This document shows, in pieces, positions 56,721 to 64,000 of a stretch of 64,000 nt of DNA; position 1 is the first letter of the stretch, and every line of letters begins with the position of its first letter. A model generated the notes under the pieces. It was given only the letters and a program-made list of their open reading frames with translations, was not told where the DNA came from and made no database searches. The stretch covers positions 96,586-160,585 of the forward strand of contig NZ_CP061320.1 in the NCBI RefSeq assembly GCF_018688495.1, given 5' to 3'. The position numbers and the translations under genes are program-made. The DNA comes from Polynucleobacter sp. Adler-ghost (GTDB lineage: Bacteria; Pseudomonadota; Gammaproteobacteria; Burkholderiales; Burkholderiaceae).

Positions 56721-57726
56721 ACAAAATACGCAAATGCATTCGTGGGGCGAGCGTGTAAAGAGTGATCTCGTTCACTTGGATGTCAAGTCATTAGGTCGAG
56801 TAGGCGTTTTATTGGGTGGTCGCTCCGGTGAGCGAGAGATTTCCCTAATGTCAGGTAAGGGCGTATTGGAAGCCTTGCTCTCTAAGGGGGTTGATGCGCA
56901 CCCATTTGATCCGGGATTACGTTGTCCAACTGAGTTAGCCCAAGAAAAATTTGACCGTGTATTTATTTCCTTACATGGACGTTACGGTGAAGATGGCACT
57001 ATTCAAGGATTGCTCGAACTATTAGGCTTACCTTATACCGGTAGTGGTGTACTAGCTTCTGCACTGGCAATCGACAAAATTGCGACCAAGCTGGTTTGGC
57101 TTAGTAGTGGTCTTTCAACTCCTGAATTTGAAGAGCTGAAAGCCGACAGCGACTGGAATGCTGTAGTGAAGCATTTGGGCTTGCCATTAATTGTGAAGCC
57201 CGCACATGAAGGCTCTTCACTGGGCTTAACTAAAGTGAAATCCGCTGAAGAATTGCCTGCTGCCTATAAGTTAGCCGCCGGAATGGATAAGAAGGTGATT
57301 GCTGAGACTTGTATTGTTGGCGATGAGTTGACTTGCCCGTTGGTTGGGTTTGGAGCAAATGCAGAAGCATTGCCTGTGATCAAAATCATTCCGCCGGAAG
57401 CTAACTATGATTTTCATAATAAGTATTTCTCTGATGAGACCAAATACCTATGCCCAACTGGACTTGCGCCAGAAGTAAATAAAGCAGTTCAAGAATTAGC
57501 GTTAGCTGCTTATCGTGCGCTTGGATGCAAAACGTGGGGTCGAGCTGATGTGATGCTCGATAAAAAAACTGGTAAACCCTATCTCTTGGAGATGAATACC
57601 TCTCCAGGTATGACCTCACATTCTTTGGTTCCTATGGCGGCAAAAGCGGCTGGTATTGAGTATGCCGAACTAGTTCTCTGGGTCATTAGCCAAACCTTAA
57701 ATGTTAAAGGGATTGCGCAAGCATGA
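56713..57726 (+). CDS. ddl: D-alanine–D-alanine ligase
   Basis: ATP-grasp ligase making D-Ala-D-Ala for Mur[72 protein letters not shown], and [20 protein letters not shown] are typical. The family ER-x-DV-like and Lys/Glu residues look intact. 337 residues; the first 25 are an N-terminal extension common in betaproteobacteria. Overlaps murC by eight bases and ftsQ by four. Confidence 0.96.
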   Translation: MSKQNTQMHSWGERVKSDLVHLDVKSLGRVGVLLGGRSGEREISLMSGKGVLEALLSKGVDAHPFDPGLRCPTELAQEKFDRVFISLHGRYGEDGTIQGLLELLGLPYTGSGVLASALAIDKIATKLVWLSSGLSTPEFEELKADSDWNAVVKHLGLPLIVKPAHEGSSLGLTKVKSAEELPAAYKLAAGMDKKVIAETCIVGDELTCPLVGFGANAEALPVIKIIPPEANYDFHNKYFSDETKYLCPTGLAPEVNKAVQELALAAYRALGCKTWGRADVMLDKKTGKPYLLEMNTSPGMTSHSLVPMAAKAAGIEYAELVLWVISQTLNVKGIAQA

Positions 57727-58595
57727 GTCGGATCGGCGCCTTCTTAAATGGTTGTGGTGAAGTATTTACTTCACTGGCCTCTCCGCTTTGGAATTATCCA
57801 GGGCGGATGCAAAAGCTGAGCCGTTTTTTGATGCGCTGTTTTGTAGTGATGGTTTTAGTTGGAATGTTGATGTGGTTGAGTCAGCGCCCAGTATTTGCAT
57901 TGCGCCAAATAGTGATAGAGCCAGTGGCTGGCCAAACGCTCAAACATATTAATAAACCTGTTGTTAAACAGCAGGTTTTAGAGACGGTCCAAGGTAACTT
58001 CTTTAGTGTGAGATTAGAGGATGTCAAGCGTGGCTTTGAGTCGATGCCTTGGGTGCGTCATGCAAACGTTCGAAGAGTTTGGCCTAACGGATTAATAGTC
58101 AGTATTGAAGAACAAAAGCCCTTTGGTACATGGGGCGGTGCTGATAGTCATACCCTCATGAATACGCATGGCGAGCTTTTTGCTGGGCGCGTCTCTGATG
58201 TGGGAGATGGTATTTCTTTGGTTGATTTCTCAGGACCAGAAGATGCCAGCAAAGAAGTAATGCGCTTGTATGAAAGAGCGAACGCTTGGTTTAAGCCTTG
58301 GAGTACAGAAGTGAAAAGCTTAACTCTTTCTGATCGTTACGCTTGGCATGTCAAGCTGTCCAATGGCATGAAGGTGGAGTTTGGTCGGGATGAAGAGAAT
58401 TCGGACAAAACATTAACTGAAGATCGTGTCGCACGTCTTTTTAAGTATTGGCCGCAGGTTCAAGAGAAGTGGGCTAACCGGGTAGATGCAATTGATCTGC
58501 GCTATGCAAATGGTTTTGCAGTGCATCTTGCTTCGGTCAGTTTGAAAAAAAATGAAGCAGATGGCAAAAAAGCGAGCAGAAGCAATGAGGAATGA
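57723..58595 (+). CDS. ftsQ: Cell division protein FtsQ
   Basis: Bitopic protein linking early and late division proteins. One span ([20 protein letters not shown] near residue 40), a POTRA domain starting [19 protein letters not shown] and [18 protein letters not shown], and [20 protein letters not shown], which is a strong FtsQ mark. C-terminal [20 protein letters not shown] and [12 protein letters not shown] follow. 290 residues. Overlaps ddl by four bases; ftsA starts within or just after its stop. Confidence 0.95.
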   Translation: MSRIGAFLNGCGEVFTSLASPLWNYPGRMQKLSRFLMRCFVVMVLVGMLMWLSQRPVFALRQIVIEPVAGQTLKHINKPVVKQQVLETVQGNFFSVRLEDVKRGFESMPWVRHANVRRVWPNGLIVSIEEQKPFGTWGGADSHTLMNTHGELFAGRVSDVGDGISLVDFSGPEDASKEVMRLYERANAWFKPWSTEVKSLTLSDRYAWHVKLSNGMKVEFGRDEENSDKTLTEDRVARLFKYWPQVQEKWANRVDAIDLRYANGFAVHLASVSLKKNEADGKKASRSNEE

Positions 58596-58597
58596 GA

Positions 58598-59827
58598 ATG
58601 AGTAAAGACAACCGCGATTTATTGGTCGGATTAGATATTGGAACATCCAAGGTGGTTGCTTTGGTTGCTGAGTTAGCCGCTGACGGCCAATTTAATGTCG
58701 TCGGCGTTGGTCAAACTGCATCTAAAGGTTTGAAGAAGGGTGTAGTTGTCAATATTGAAGCTACTGTTCAGTCTATTCAGAAAGCGCTTGAAGAAGCTGA
58801 AGTGATGGCCGATCGCCAGATTGTGCAAGTATTTACTGGTATTGCTGGAAACCATATTGTGAGTTTTAACTCCAGCGGTATGGTAGCGATACGCGATAAA
58901 GAAGTTAGTGCTGGCGATGTTGAGCGTGTTTTGGAAACTGCAAAAGCAATCAATATTCCAACGGATCAACAAATCCTTCATATCCTTGTTCAAGAATTCA
59001 TTATTGATGGGCAGGAGGATGTGCGTGAGCCAATTGGTATGAGTGGTTTGCGCCTAGAGGTGAAGGTGCACATTGTTACTGGTGCCGTTAGTGCTGCGCA
59101 AAATATTGTGAAGTGTGTGCGTCGCTGTGGATTAGAAGTAAATGATCTCATTTTGCAGCCGCTTGCATCTAGCTTAGCCGTGTTAACGGAAGATGAAAAA
59201 GAGCTGGGCGTTGTCTTGGTGGATATTGGTGGCGGCACAACTGACATTGCTATCTATTGCCAAGGCTCCATTCGACATACTGCTGTGATTCCAATTGCGG
59301 GCGATCAAATTACTAATGACATTGCAATGGCATTGCGCACCCCGACTATTGATGCGGAAGATCTCAAGATTCAATATGGCATTGCTCGCCAGGATATGGC
59401 AGATCCAAGCACCATGATTGATGTCCCAGGCGTTGGTGATCGTGAGTCACGACCAATGTCAAAGCAAGCATTAGCCGCTGTGATCGAACCACGTGTTGAG
59501 GAGTTATTCACTTTAGTAAGGGGCGTAGTTCGTGATTCTGGTTATGAAGATATGGTGTCCTCAGGAATCGTGCTGACTGGTGGCACCTCTTTAATGCCGG
59601 GCATGGTTGAGCTTGCTGAGCAAGTGTTCTTGCGCCCAGCGCGTATCGGAACTCCTGAATACCGTGGCCACTTACATGAGGTTTTGCGTAGCCCCCGTTT
59701 TGCTACCAGCATTGGTTTATTGATGGAAGGCCAGGCGCAGTTGTTGCGTGGTCGTCGAGTATCGCAGTCAGGCGCCTTGCAAAGTGTGGTTACGCGCATG
59801 AAGGAATGGTTCGCAGGAAATTTTTAA
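58598..59827 (+). CDS. ftsA: Cell division protein FtsA
   Basis: Actin-like ATPase that tethers FtsZ to the membrane. Phosphate-1 VGLDIGTSKVVALVAEL near residue 10, the 1C subdomain, phosphate-2 VLVDIGGGTTDIAIYC near residue 210, VLTGGTSLMPGMVELAEQV, and the C-terminal amphipathic membrane helix MKEWFAGNF. ATG 58598 is preferred because GAGG at 58587 sits seven bases before it; ATG 58592 would overlap ftsQ. 409 residues. Confidence 0.96.
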   Translation: MSKDNRDLLVGLDIGTSKVVALVAELAADGQFNVVGVGQTASKGLKKGVVVNIEATVQSIQKALEEAEVMADRQIVQVFTGIAGNHIVSFNSSGMVAIRDKEVSAGDVERVLETAKAINIPTDQQILHILVQEFIIDGQEDVREPIGMSGLRLEVKVHIVTGAVSAAQNIVKCVRRCGLEVNDLILQPLASSLAVLTEDEKELGVVLVDIGGGTTDIAIYCQGSIRHTAVIPIAGDQITNDIAMALRTPTIDAEDLKIQYGIARQDMADPSTMIDVPGVGDRESRPMSKQALAAVIEPRVEELFTLVRGVVRDSGYEDMVSSGIVLTGGTSLMPGMVELAEQVFLRPARIGTPEYRGHLHEVLRSPRFATSIGLLMEGQAQLLRGRRVSQSGALQSVVTRMKEWFAGNF

Positions 59828-59861
59828 GTTTTTCGTCGTCGTCAATGTAGTACTTATTACC

Positions 59862-59870
59862 TAGGAGGGT
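59862..59870 (+). promoter_or_regulatory. Strong ribosome-binding site of ftsZ
   Basis: AGGAGGGT precedes the ftsZ ATG at 59873. It is the closest match to the anti-Shine-Dalgarno in the cluster, in keeping with FtsZ being the most abundant division protein. Confidence 0.7.
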
Positions 59871-59872
59871 AT

Positions 59873-61213
59873 ATGGAATTTGAAATGTTAGATCAAGAAA
59901 CAGCCGGTAAAACCATTATTAAAGTGGTTGGAGTTGGTGGGGCAGGTGGTAATGCAGTTCAGCACATGATTCGTCGCGGTGTTAATGGCGTAGAGTTTAT
60001 TTGCATGAACACCGATGCTGGCGCTTTACAGCGTTCTGAGGCATCTGTGAATTTGCAACTAGGCTCTAGCGGACTCGGTGCTGGTGCAAAACCTGAAATC
60101 GGTGCAGCTTCCGCTGAAGAAGCGCGAGCCCGTATAGCAGATACATTGCAAGGTGCACACATGGTCTTCATCACTGCCGGTATGGGTGGTGGCACAGGTA
60201 CTGGTGCAGCGCCAATCGTTGCTCAGGTTGCCAAAGAGATGGGTATTTTGACTGTCGGTGTGATTAGCAAGCCATTTGATTTTGAGGGCGTTAAGCGTCT
60301 TAAGGTTGCGGAGAATGGCGCTACCGAACTTGAAGCATATGTTGATTCATTGATTGTAGTTCTCAATGAAAAACTCTTTGAAGTCATGGGTGAAGATGCG
60401 GAGTTTGATAAGGCATTTGCATGTGCTGATGATGTATTGCACAACGCTGTTTCAGGTATTGCAGAAATTATTAACGTGCAAGGTTTGATCAACGTCGACT
60501 TTGAAGATGTCAAAACAGTAATGGGCGAACAGGGCAAGGCAATGATGGGAACTGCAACAGTTTCCGGTATGGACCGTGCACGCTTAGCCGCTGAAGCTGC
60601 AGTTGCTTCGCCACTACTCGAAGGGGTCGATTTATCTGGTGCGCGTGGTGTATTGGTCAATATTACTGCTAGCCGTTCATTGAAATTGTCTGAAACTCGC
60701 GAAGTAATGGCAGCAATTCGTGGTTATGCTGCAGATGATGCTACTGTGATTTTTGGTACTGTGTATGACGAGAGCTTAGGGGATGCATTGCGTGTCACAG
60801 TTGTTGCTACTGGCTTGAATAATCCACAAGCACGCCAACATCATCAACCAGAAGTGGTTTGGAGACAAGCTACTGGTACGCATGATGCGATGCCAACAAT
60901 GGCTGACTTAAACAGCTTTGCTCCAGCAAGTGCTTCAGCAGCAATCAGTAGAGTGAATTTAGATTCAGCTCTGAGTACTAGTGCTGGTTTGGCAATGACA
61001 GGTGCAGGGAATGCGCCTTCGATAGCTGCTCAACCTACCTCTAGTGGTGTTGATTACAGTCAATATGATTTGCCACGTGTATTCCGTAGTTCTCGTGAAG
61101 CGACACCTGCTCCTGCATTGGGTGCTGATAGCTCTCCGCAGGCAAAAACCATGTTGGATAAAGGGGCTGATTACTACGAAATCCCAGCTTTTTTACGTAA
61201 GCAAGCAGACTAA
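59873..61213 (+). CDS. ftsZ: Cell division protein FtsZ
   Basis: Tubulin-like GTPase that forms the Z ring. The nucleotide motif [11 protein letters not shown] lies at about residues 104–114; [18 protein letters not shown] is the N-terminal nucleotide fold and [17 protein letters not shown] follows. A variable linker from about residue 320 precedes the conserved C-terminal peptide [14 protein letters not shown], which binds FtsA and ZipA. 446 residues, within the betaproteobacterial range. Confidence 0.98.
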   Translation: MEFEMLDQETAGKTIIKVVGVGGAGGNAVQHMIRRGVNGVEFICMNTDAGALQRSEASVNLQLGSSGLGAGAKPEIGAASAEEARARIADTLQGAHMVFITAGMGGGTGTGAAPIVAQVAKEMGILTVGVISKPFDFEGVKRLKVAENGATELEAYVDSLIVVLNEKLFEVMGEDAEFDKAFACADDVLHNAVSGIAEIINVQGLINVDFEDVKTVMGEQGKAMMGTATVSGMDRARLAAEAAVASPLLEGVDLSGARGVLVNITASRSLKLSETREVMAAIRGYAADDATVIFGTVYDESLGDALRVTVVATGLNNPQARQHHQPEVVWRQATGTHDAMPTMADLNSFAPASASAAISRVNLDSALSTSAGLAMTGAGNAPSIAAQPTSSGVDYSQYDLPRVFRSSREATPAPALGADSSPQAKTMLDKGADYYEIPAFLRKQAD

Positions 61214-61243
61214 ACCACTGCTCAATACAATAGATCTTGCAGA

Positions 61244-61294
61244 ATGCCAGCGCGGCGCCCCTCCGGACGACGAATCCCGCGCTAGCGTTGGCAT
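61244..61294 (+). promoter_or_regulatory. GC-rich stem-loop between ftsZ and the peroxiredoxin gene
   Basis: ATGCCAGCGC (61244–61253) pairs with GCGTTGGCAT (61285–61294), with one G·U pair, enclosing a 31-base GC-rich loop. No T run follows, so a classical terminator is unlikely. It sits 30 bases before the next start codon. Role unknown: terminator relying on Rho, or structured leader. Confidence 0.45.
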
Positions 61295-61324
61295 ACTCAT
61301 GACAACTATTTCATTGGAGACTTT

Positions 61325-61825
61325 ATGATCGCAGTCGGACAAAAATTACCAAACGCTACTCTTTATGAGTTTTTAGATGAAGCTAGCGAGGGTTGCGCTA
61401 TTGGACCAAACGCATTTGAAGTTGAAAAACTCACTGCCGGCAAAAAGATAGTGATCTTTGCATTACCTGGTGCATTCACGCCAACTTGTTCAGCAAAGCA
61501 CGTTCCTAGCTATGTTGAGCACTTTGATGCAATCAAAGCAAAAGGCGTTGATGAAATTTGGTGTGTTTCTGTAAACGACCCATTCGTTATGGGTGCTTGG
61601 GGCCGAGACCAAAAGGTTGGCAAAAAGATTCGCATGCTGGGTGATGGTAGTGCTGAATTTACTAAGAAACTTGGCCTAGAGCTGGATTTGGTTGCTCGTG
61701 GTTTGGGTGTTCGTTCAGATCGCTACGCCATGATTGTTGAGGATGGTGTTGTGACAACCTTGAATCGCGAAGCGCCTGGTAAATTTGAAGTAAGCGATGC
61801 CGCTTCTATCTTGAAAAAGCTTTAA
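61325..61825 (+). CDS. Peroxiredoxin of the Prx5 (AhpC/TSA-like) group
   Basis: Thiol peroxidase reducing H2O2 and organic peroxides. The peroxidatic cysteine is C55 in LPGAFTPTCSAKHVPSYVEH. C80 in EIWCVSVNDPFVM could be the resolving cysteine or irrelevant; C24 is a third candidate. 166 residues. GGAG precedes the ATG by seven bases. It separates ftsZ from lpxC, an order I believe occurs in other Burkholderiales. Confidence 0.93.
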   Translation: MIAVGQKLPNATLYEFLDEASEGCAIGPNAFEVEKLTAGKKIVIFALPGAFTPTCSAKHVPSYVEHFDAIKAKGVDEIWCVSVNDPFVMGAWGRDQKVGKKIRMLGDGSAEFTKKLGLELDLVARGLGVRSDRYAMIVEDGVVTTLNREAPGKFEVSDAASILKKL

Positions 61826-61852
61826 TAAATCATCCCTGAATTTAGACAAATC

Positions 61853-62767
61853 ATGATGAAGCAACGCACAATCGCCACCCCGATTAAAACCGTGGGGATT
61901 GGCTTGCACTCTGGACGCAAGGTGACTTTGTCTATTAAGCCTGCACCGGTAAATTCAGGAATTGTATTTGTACGTGTAGATACCCCAGAGCAATCGCTTA
62001 TACCGGCCACTGCTCTGGCGGTTTGCGATACTCGCCTGGCCTCAGTAATACAAAAGGATGGCGTGCGTGTCTCCACTGTGGAGCATTTACTTTCAGCTTG
62101 TGCAGGCCTAGGACTTGATAATTTATTAATTGAGCTTGATGGCGAAGAAGTGCCCATCATGGATGGCAGCGCAGCATCATTTTTGTTCCTAATGGAATCA
62201 GCTGGTATAGCTGAGCAAGAAGCTTCTAGACAGTTTGTGGTGATTAAAAAACCTGTAGAAGTAAAGGAGGGCGACAAGCTTGCACGCCTAGAACCTTTTT
62301 TTGGATTTAAGTTGGATTTCACCATTGACTTTAAGCATCCCGCAGTAGATAAAACTGGCCAACGTTTTGTGGTGGATTTTGCTGAGCATGCTTATCGTAG
62401 TGAGATTGGCCGTGCCAGAACCTTTGGTTTTGCTCACGAGGTTGAGGCCTTGCGAGAGATGGGTTTAGCGCGTGGTGGAAGCTTGGATAACGCGATTGTG
62501 CTCGATGAGCACCGTATTCTCAATAATGAAGAGTTACGTTATGAAGATGAGTTCGTGCGCCATAAAATCTTGGATGCCATTGGCGATCTGTATTTAGTTG
62601 GGCACCCGATTGTGGGTTCCTATGTTGCTGAAAAATCAGGACATGCCTTAAATAACGCGCTCTTGCGTAAACTTTTGGAAGATCCTAGCACTTATGAAAT
62701 CAGCAGTTTCCCGGAAAACAAGGCTCCAGCAGCCTATTCCAAAGAGAGTCAACCCCTCTTTTTCTAG
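61853..62767 (+). CDS. lpxC: UDP-3-O-acyl-GlcNAc deacetylase
   Basis: Zinc deacetylase for the committed step of lipid A synthesis. Zinc His in [17 protein letters not shown] near residue 80, catalytic Glu region [14 protein letters not shown], then [17 protein letters not shown] with the second zinc His and Asp, and [13 protein letters not shown]. 304 residues. Two tandem ATGs (61853 and 61856) are possible starts; neither has a good ribosome-binding site. Its stop is two bases from the convergent DciA-like gene. Confidence 0.97.
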   Translation: MMKQRTIATPIKTVGIGLHSGRKVTLSIKPAPVNSGIVFVRVDTPEQSLIPATALAVCDTRLASVIQKDGVRVSTVEHLLSACAGLGLDNLLIELDGEEVPIMDGSAASFLFLMESAGIAEQEASRQFVVIKKPVEVKEGDKLARLEPFFGFKLDFTIDFKHPAVDKTGQRFVVDFAEHAYRSEIGRARTFGFAHEVEALREMGLARGGSLDNAIVLDEHRILNNEELRYEDEFVRHKILDAIGDLYLVGHPIVGSYVAEKSGHALNNALLRKLLEDPSTYEISSFPENKAPAAYSKESQPLFF

Positions 62768-62769
62768 GT

Positions 62770-63303
62770 TTATTTAGGCTTGCTATGAAGTAGGCGTTCA
62801 ACTGCCTTATGTAGATCCGAATCAGGCGCTAATTTATTCAACAATGATTCCCAAGAAGCCCTTGCAACAGCATTAAAGCCCCTTGGTTTTTGGCTAGCCT
62901 GGAGACCCTCGCGAGGCTTGATTTCCCAGGTGGATGGCGCTGGCTTTAGACGCACCTTAATACTAGTGCAGACTACCCCTTTTTTAGCTAACTCATTGAT
63001 TAGGCTAGGTAAAACTTGTTGAAGGCGAGTAGCAACACTTGCCCCGTTCACTAACAAAAAGAGTTCATTCTGACCACCTGAACGCCACCCAGCCTCAATT
63101 TTGGGCGCTAAATTTTCTAAATCTAGCTCGAATAGAGCAGCTTTTAGAGCAATTTTGAGTTTGGCCAAATCTTCAGTTTTAGCCAGAATTCCGCCCAAGC
63201 CCTCAGACTCGCGCAAATACTCCAACCACTCATGGGCGGCTTTCGTACGAATAGGTTTAGGGGCAAAGTTCATATAAAAAGAGGGTGCGGGTGATAAACT
63301 CAA
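62770..63303 (-). CDS. DciA-like protein (DUF721)
   Basis: A 177-residue protein with the N-terminal arrangement of DUF721/DciA proteins, which load or stimulate the replicative helicase DnaB in species without DnaC. Conserved-looking text: [60 protein letters not shown]. The tail is basic and helical ([20 protein letters not shown]). ATG at 63273 ([16 protein letters not shown]) is a shorter alternative start. Located next to secA as in many proteobacteria, which supports the call. Confidence 0.75.
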   Translation of the reverse strand: MSLSPAPSFYMNFAPKPIRTKAAHEWLEYLRESEGLGGILAKTEDLAKLKIALKAALFELDLENLAPKIEAGWRSGGQNELFLLVNGASVATRLQQVLPSLINELAKKGVVCTSIKVRLKPAPSTWEIKPREGLQASQKPRGFNAVARASWESLLNKLAPDSDLHKAVERLLHSKPK

Positions 63304-63327
63304 GGTCTTAATTTACTTCAATATCCC

Positions 63328-64000
63328 ATGGTAATCGGTCTTCTTAAAACCCTGGTTGGCAGTCGTAACGACCGCCTCTTAAAACAGTATCGCAAAGTAG
63401 TTGCCAAAGTTAGTGCTTTCGAGCCTAGCCTGCAAGCTTTGGGTGATGCCGCACTGCAAGCAAAAACTGCTGAGTTCAAATCACGTTTGGCTGCGGGCGA
63501 GTCATTAGATGATATTGCTCCAGAAGCTTTTGCAGTAGTTCGTGAGGCAAGCACAAGGGTAATGAAGATGCGCCATTTTGATGCGCAGATGATGGGTGGC
63601 CTCGCACTTCATCAAGGCAAGATTGCTGAAATGGGAACTGGTGAAGGCAAGACCTTAACTGCTACGCTTCCCGTCTATTTAAATGCTCTCACAGGCAAGG
63701 GTGTTCACGTCATTACAGTAAACGATTACTTAGCTCAGCGCGATGCCGAGTGGATGTCAACGCTCTATAACTTTCTAGGAATGAAGGTTGGCGTGAATCT
63801 ATCGCAAATGGATCACGCTACTAAGCAAGAGGCTTATGCAGCTGATATTACCTACGGGACCAATAACGAATTTGGTTTTGATTACCTTCGTGACAATATG
63901 GTCCAAGACTTGGGTCAGCGTGTTCAGCGTGGTCTAGCCTATGCAATTGTTGACGAAGTAGACTCTATTTTGATTGATGAGGCGCGCACCCCATTGATCA
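63328..64000 (+). CDS. secA: Preprotein translocase ATPase SecA, N-terminal part (cut by window edge)
   Basis: Drives protein export through SecYEG. The frame is open from ATG 63328 to the window end, 224 codons without a stop. Walker A GEGKT is at 105–109, and Walker B is in [17 protein letters not shown] at the very end. [12 protein letters not shown] and [16 protein letters not shown] are SecA marks. It begins [18 protein letters not shown]. It is divergent from the DciA-like gene. Confidence 0.97.
   Translation, partial: MVIGLLKTLVGSRNDRLLKQYRKVVAKVSAFEPSLQALGDAALQAKTAEFKSRLAAGESLDDIAPEAFAVVREASTRVMKMRHFDAQMMGGLALHQGKIAEMGTGEGKTLTATLPVYLNALTGKGVHVITVNDYLAQRDAEWMSTLYNFLGMKVGVNLSQMDHATKQEAYAADITYGTNNEFGFDYLRDNMVQDLGQRVQRGLAYAIVDEVDSILIDEARTPLI

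Noticed and set aside
59828-59872. CGTCGTCGTC run after ftsA as a repeat element
   Set aside because: Only three trinucleotide units; too short to be meaningful.
60223-60660. 145-codon minus-strand frame within ftsZ
   Set aside because: Antisense to the conserved FtsZ GTPase domain; Ser/Thr/Ala-rich composition reflects the complementary codons.
1-64000. CRISPR arrays, insertion sequences, integrases or phage genes
   Set aside because: I looked for spaced direct repeats, transposase motifs and integrase signatures and saw none.

Overview
The window reads as a piece of a betaproteobacterial chromosome of the order Burkholderiales, most probably the genus Polynucleobacter. I base this on moderate GC content with dense, often overlapping genes, the his–hinT–tatABC block, a general betaproteobacterial porin, petABC–sspAB, the rpe–trpEGDC order and a full mra/dcw cell-division cluster. 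No search was run, so the genus is an inference. Almost everything is core metabolism; there is no insertion sequence, integrase, phage gene or CRISPR array.

Layout. 1–5196: histidine biosynthesis. The 3' end of hisD is followed by hisC on the opposite strand, then hisBHAFIE on the plus strand. 5200–7160: hinT and the Tat translocase genes tatABC. 7145–10130: a Sel1-like protein on the minus strand and a porin with a strong terminator. 10488–14992: mscL, the cytochrome bc1 operon petABC, and sspA–sspB, followed by tRNA-Thr(UGU). 15163–21457: a minus-strand block with an MFS transporter, rmuC, grxD and the hemA–prfA–prmC operon. 21500–23218: a small membrane protein and the main accessory-looking element, an XRE-type regulator plus AbiEii-like nucleotidyltransferase pair behind a 22-bp palindrome, with a possible 52-codon gene beyond it. 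23257–27810 (minus): ung, an M61 peptidase, dsbC and a UbiH-family hydroxylase. 27850–30024: ychF and a divergent regulator/membrane-protein pair of unknown function. 30021–34663 (minus): trpC, trpD, trpG, trpE and rpe. 34713–37169: apaG, a possible 37-codon membrane peptide, mltA and an enoyl-CoA hydratase. 37192–43466: an M20 amidohydrolase, bioDFA (minus) diverging from bioB, and coq7. 43738–61213: mraZ-rsmH-ftsL-ftsI-murE-murF-mraY-murD-ftsW-murG-murC-ddl-ftsQ-ftsA-ftsZ. 61325–64000: a peroxiredoxin, lpxC, a DciA-like protein (minus) and the 5' end of secA.

How the parts connect. The dcw cluster makes the peptidoglycan precursor and the division machine as one chain of overlapping genes, read from a promoter whose -10 box runs into three decamer repeats that look like an MraZ operator. 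PrmC methylates the GGQ glutamine of RF1, encoded by prfA just upstream. The Rieske subunit PetA carries a twin-arginine N-terminus and so is a likely client of TatABC, encoded a few kilobases away. CoQ7 and the UbiH-family protein belong to ubiquinone synthesis, which feeds the bc1 complex.

The points most worth checking are hisC inverted inside the his operon, the palindrome-controlled XRE/nucleotidyltransferase pair, the decamer array at mraZ, the unexplained regulator/membrane-protein pair at 29–30 kb, and two small genes (37 and 52 codons) that standard length cut-offs would miss.
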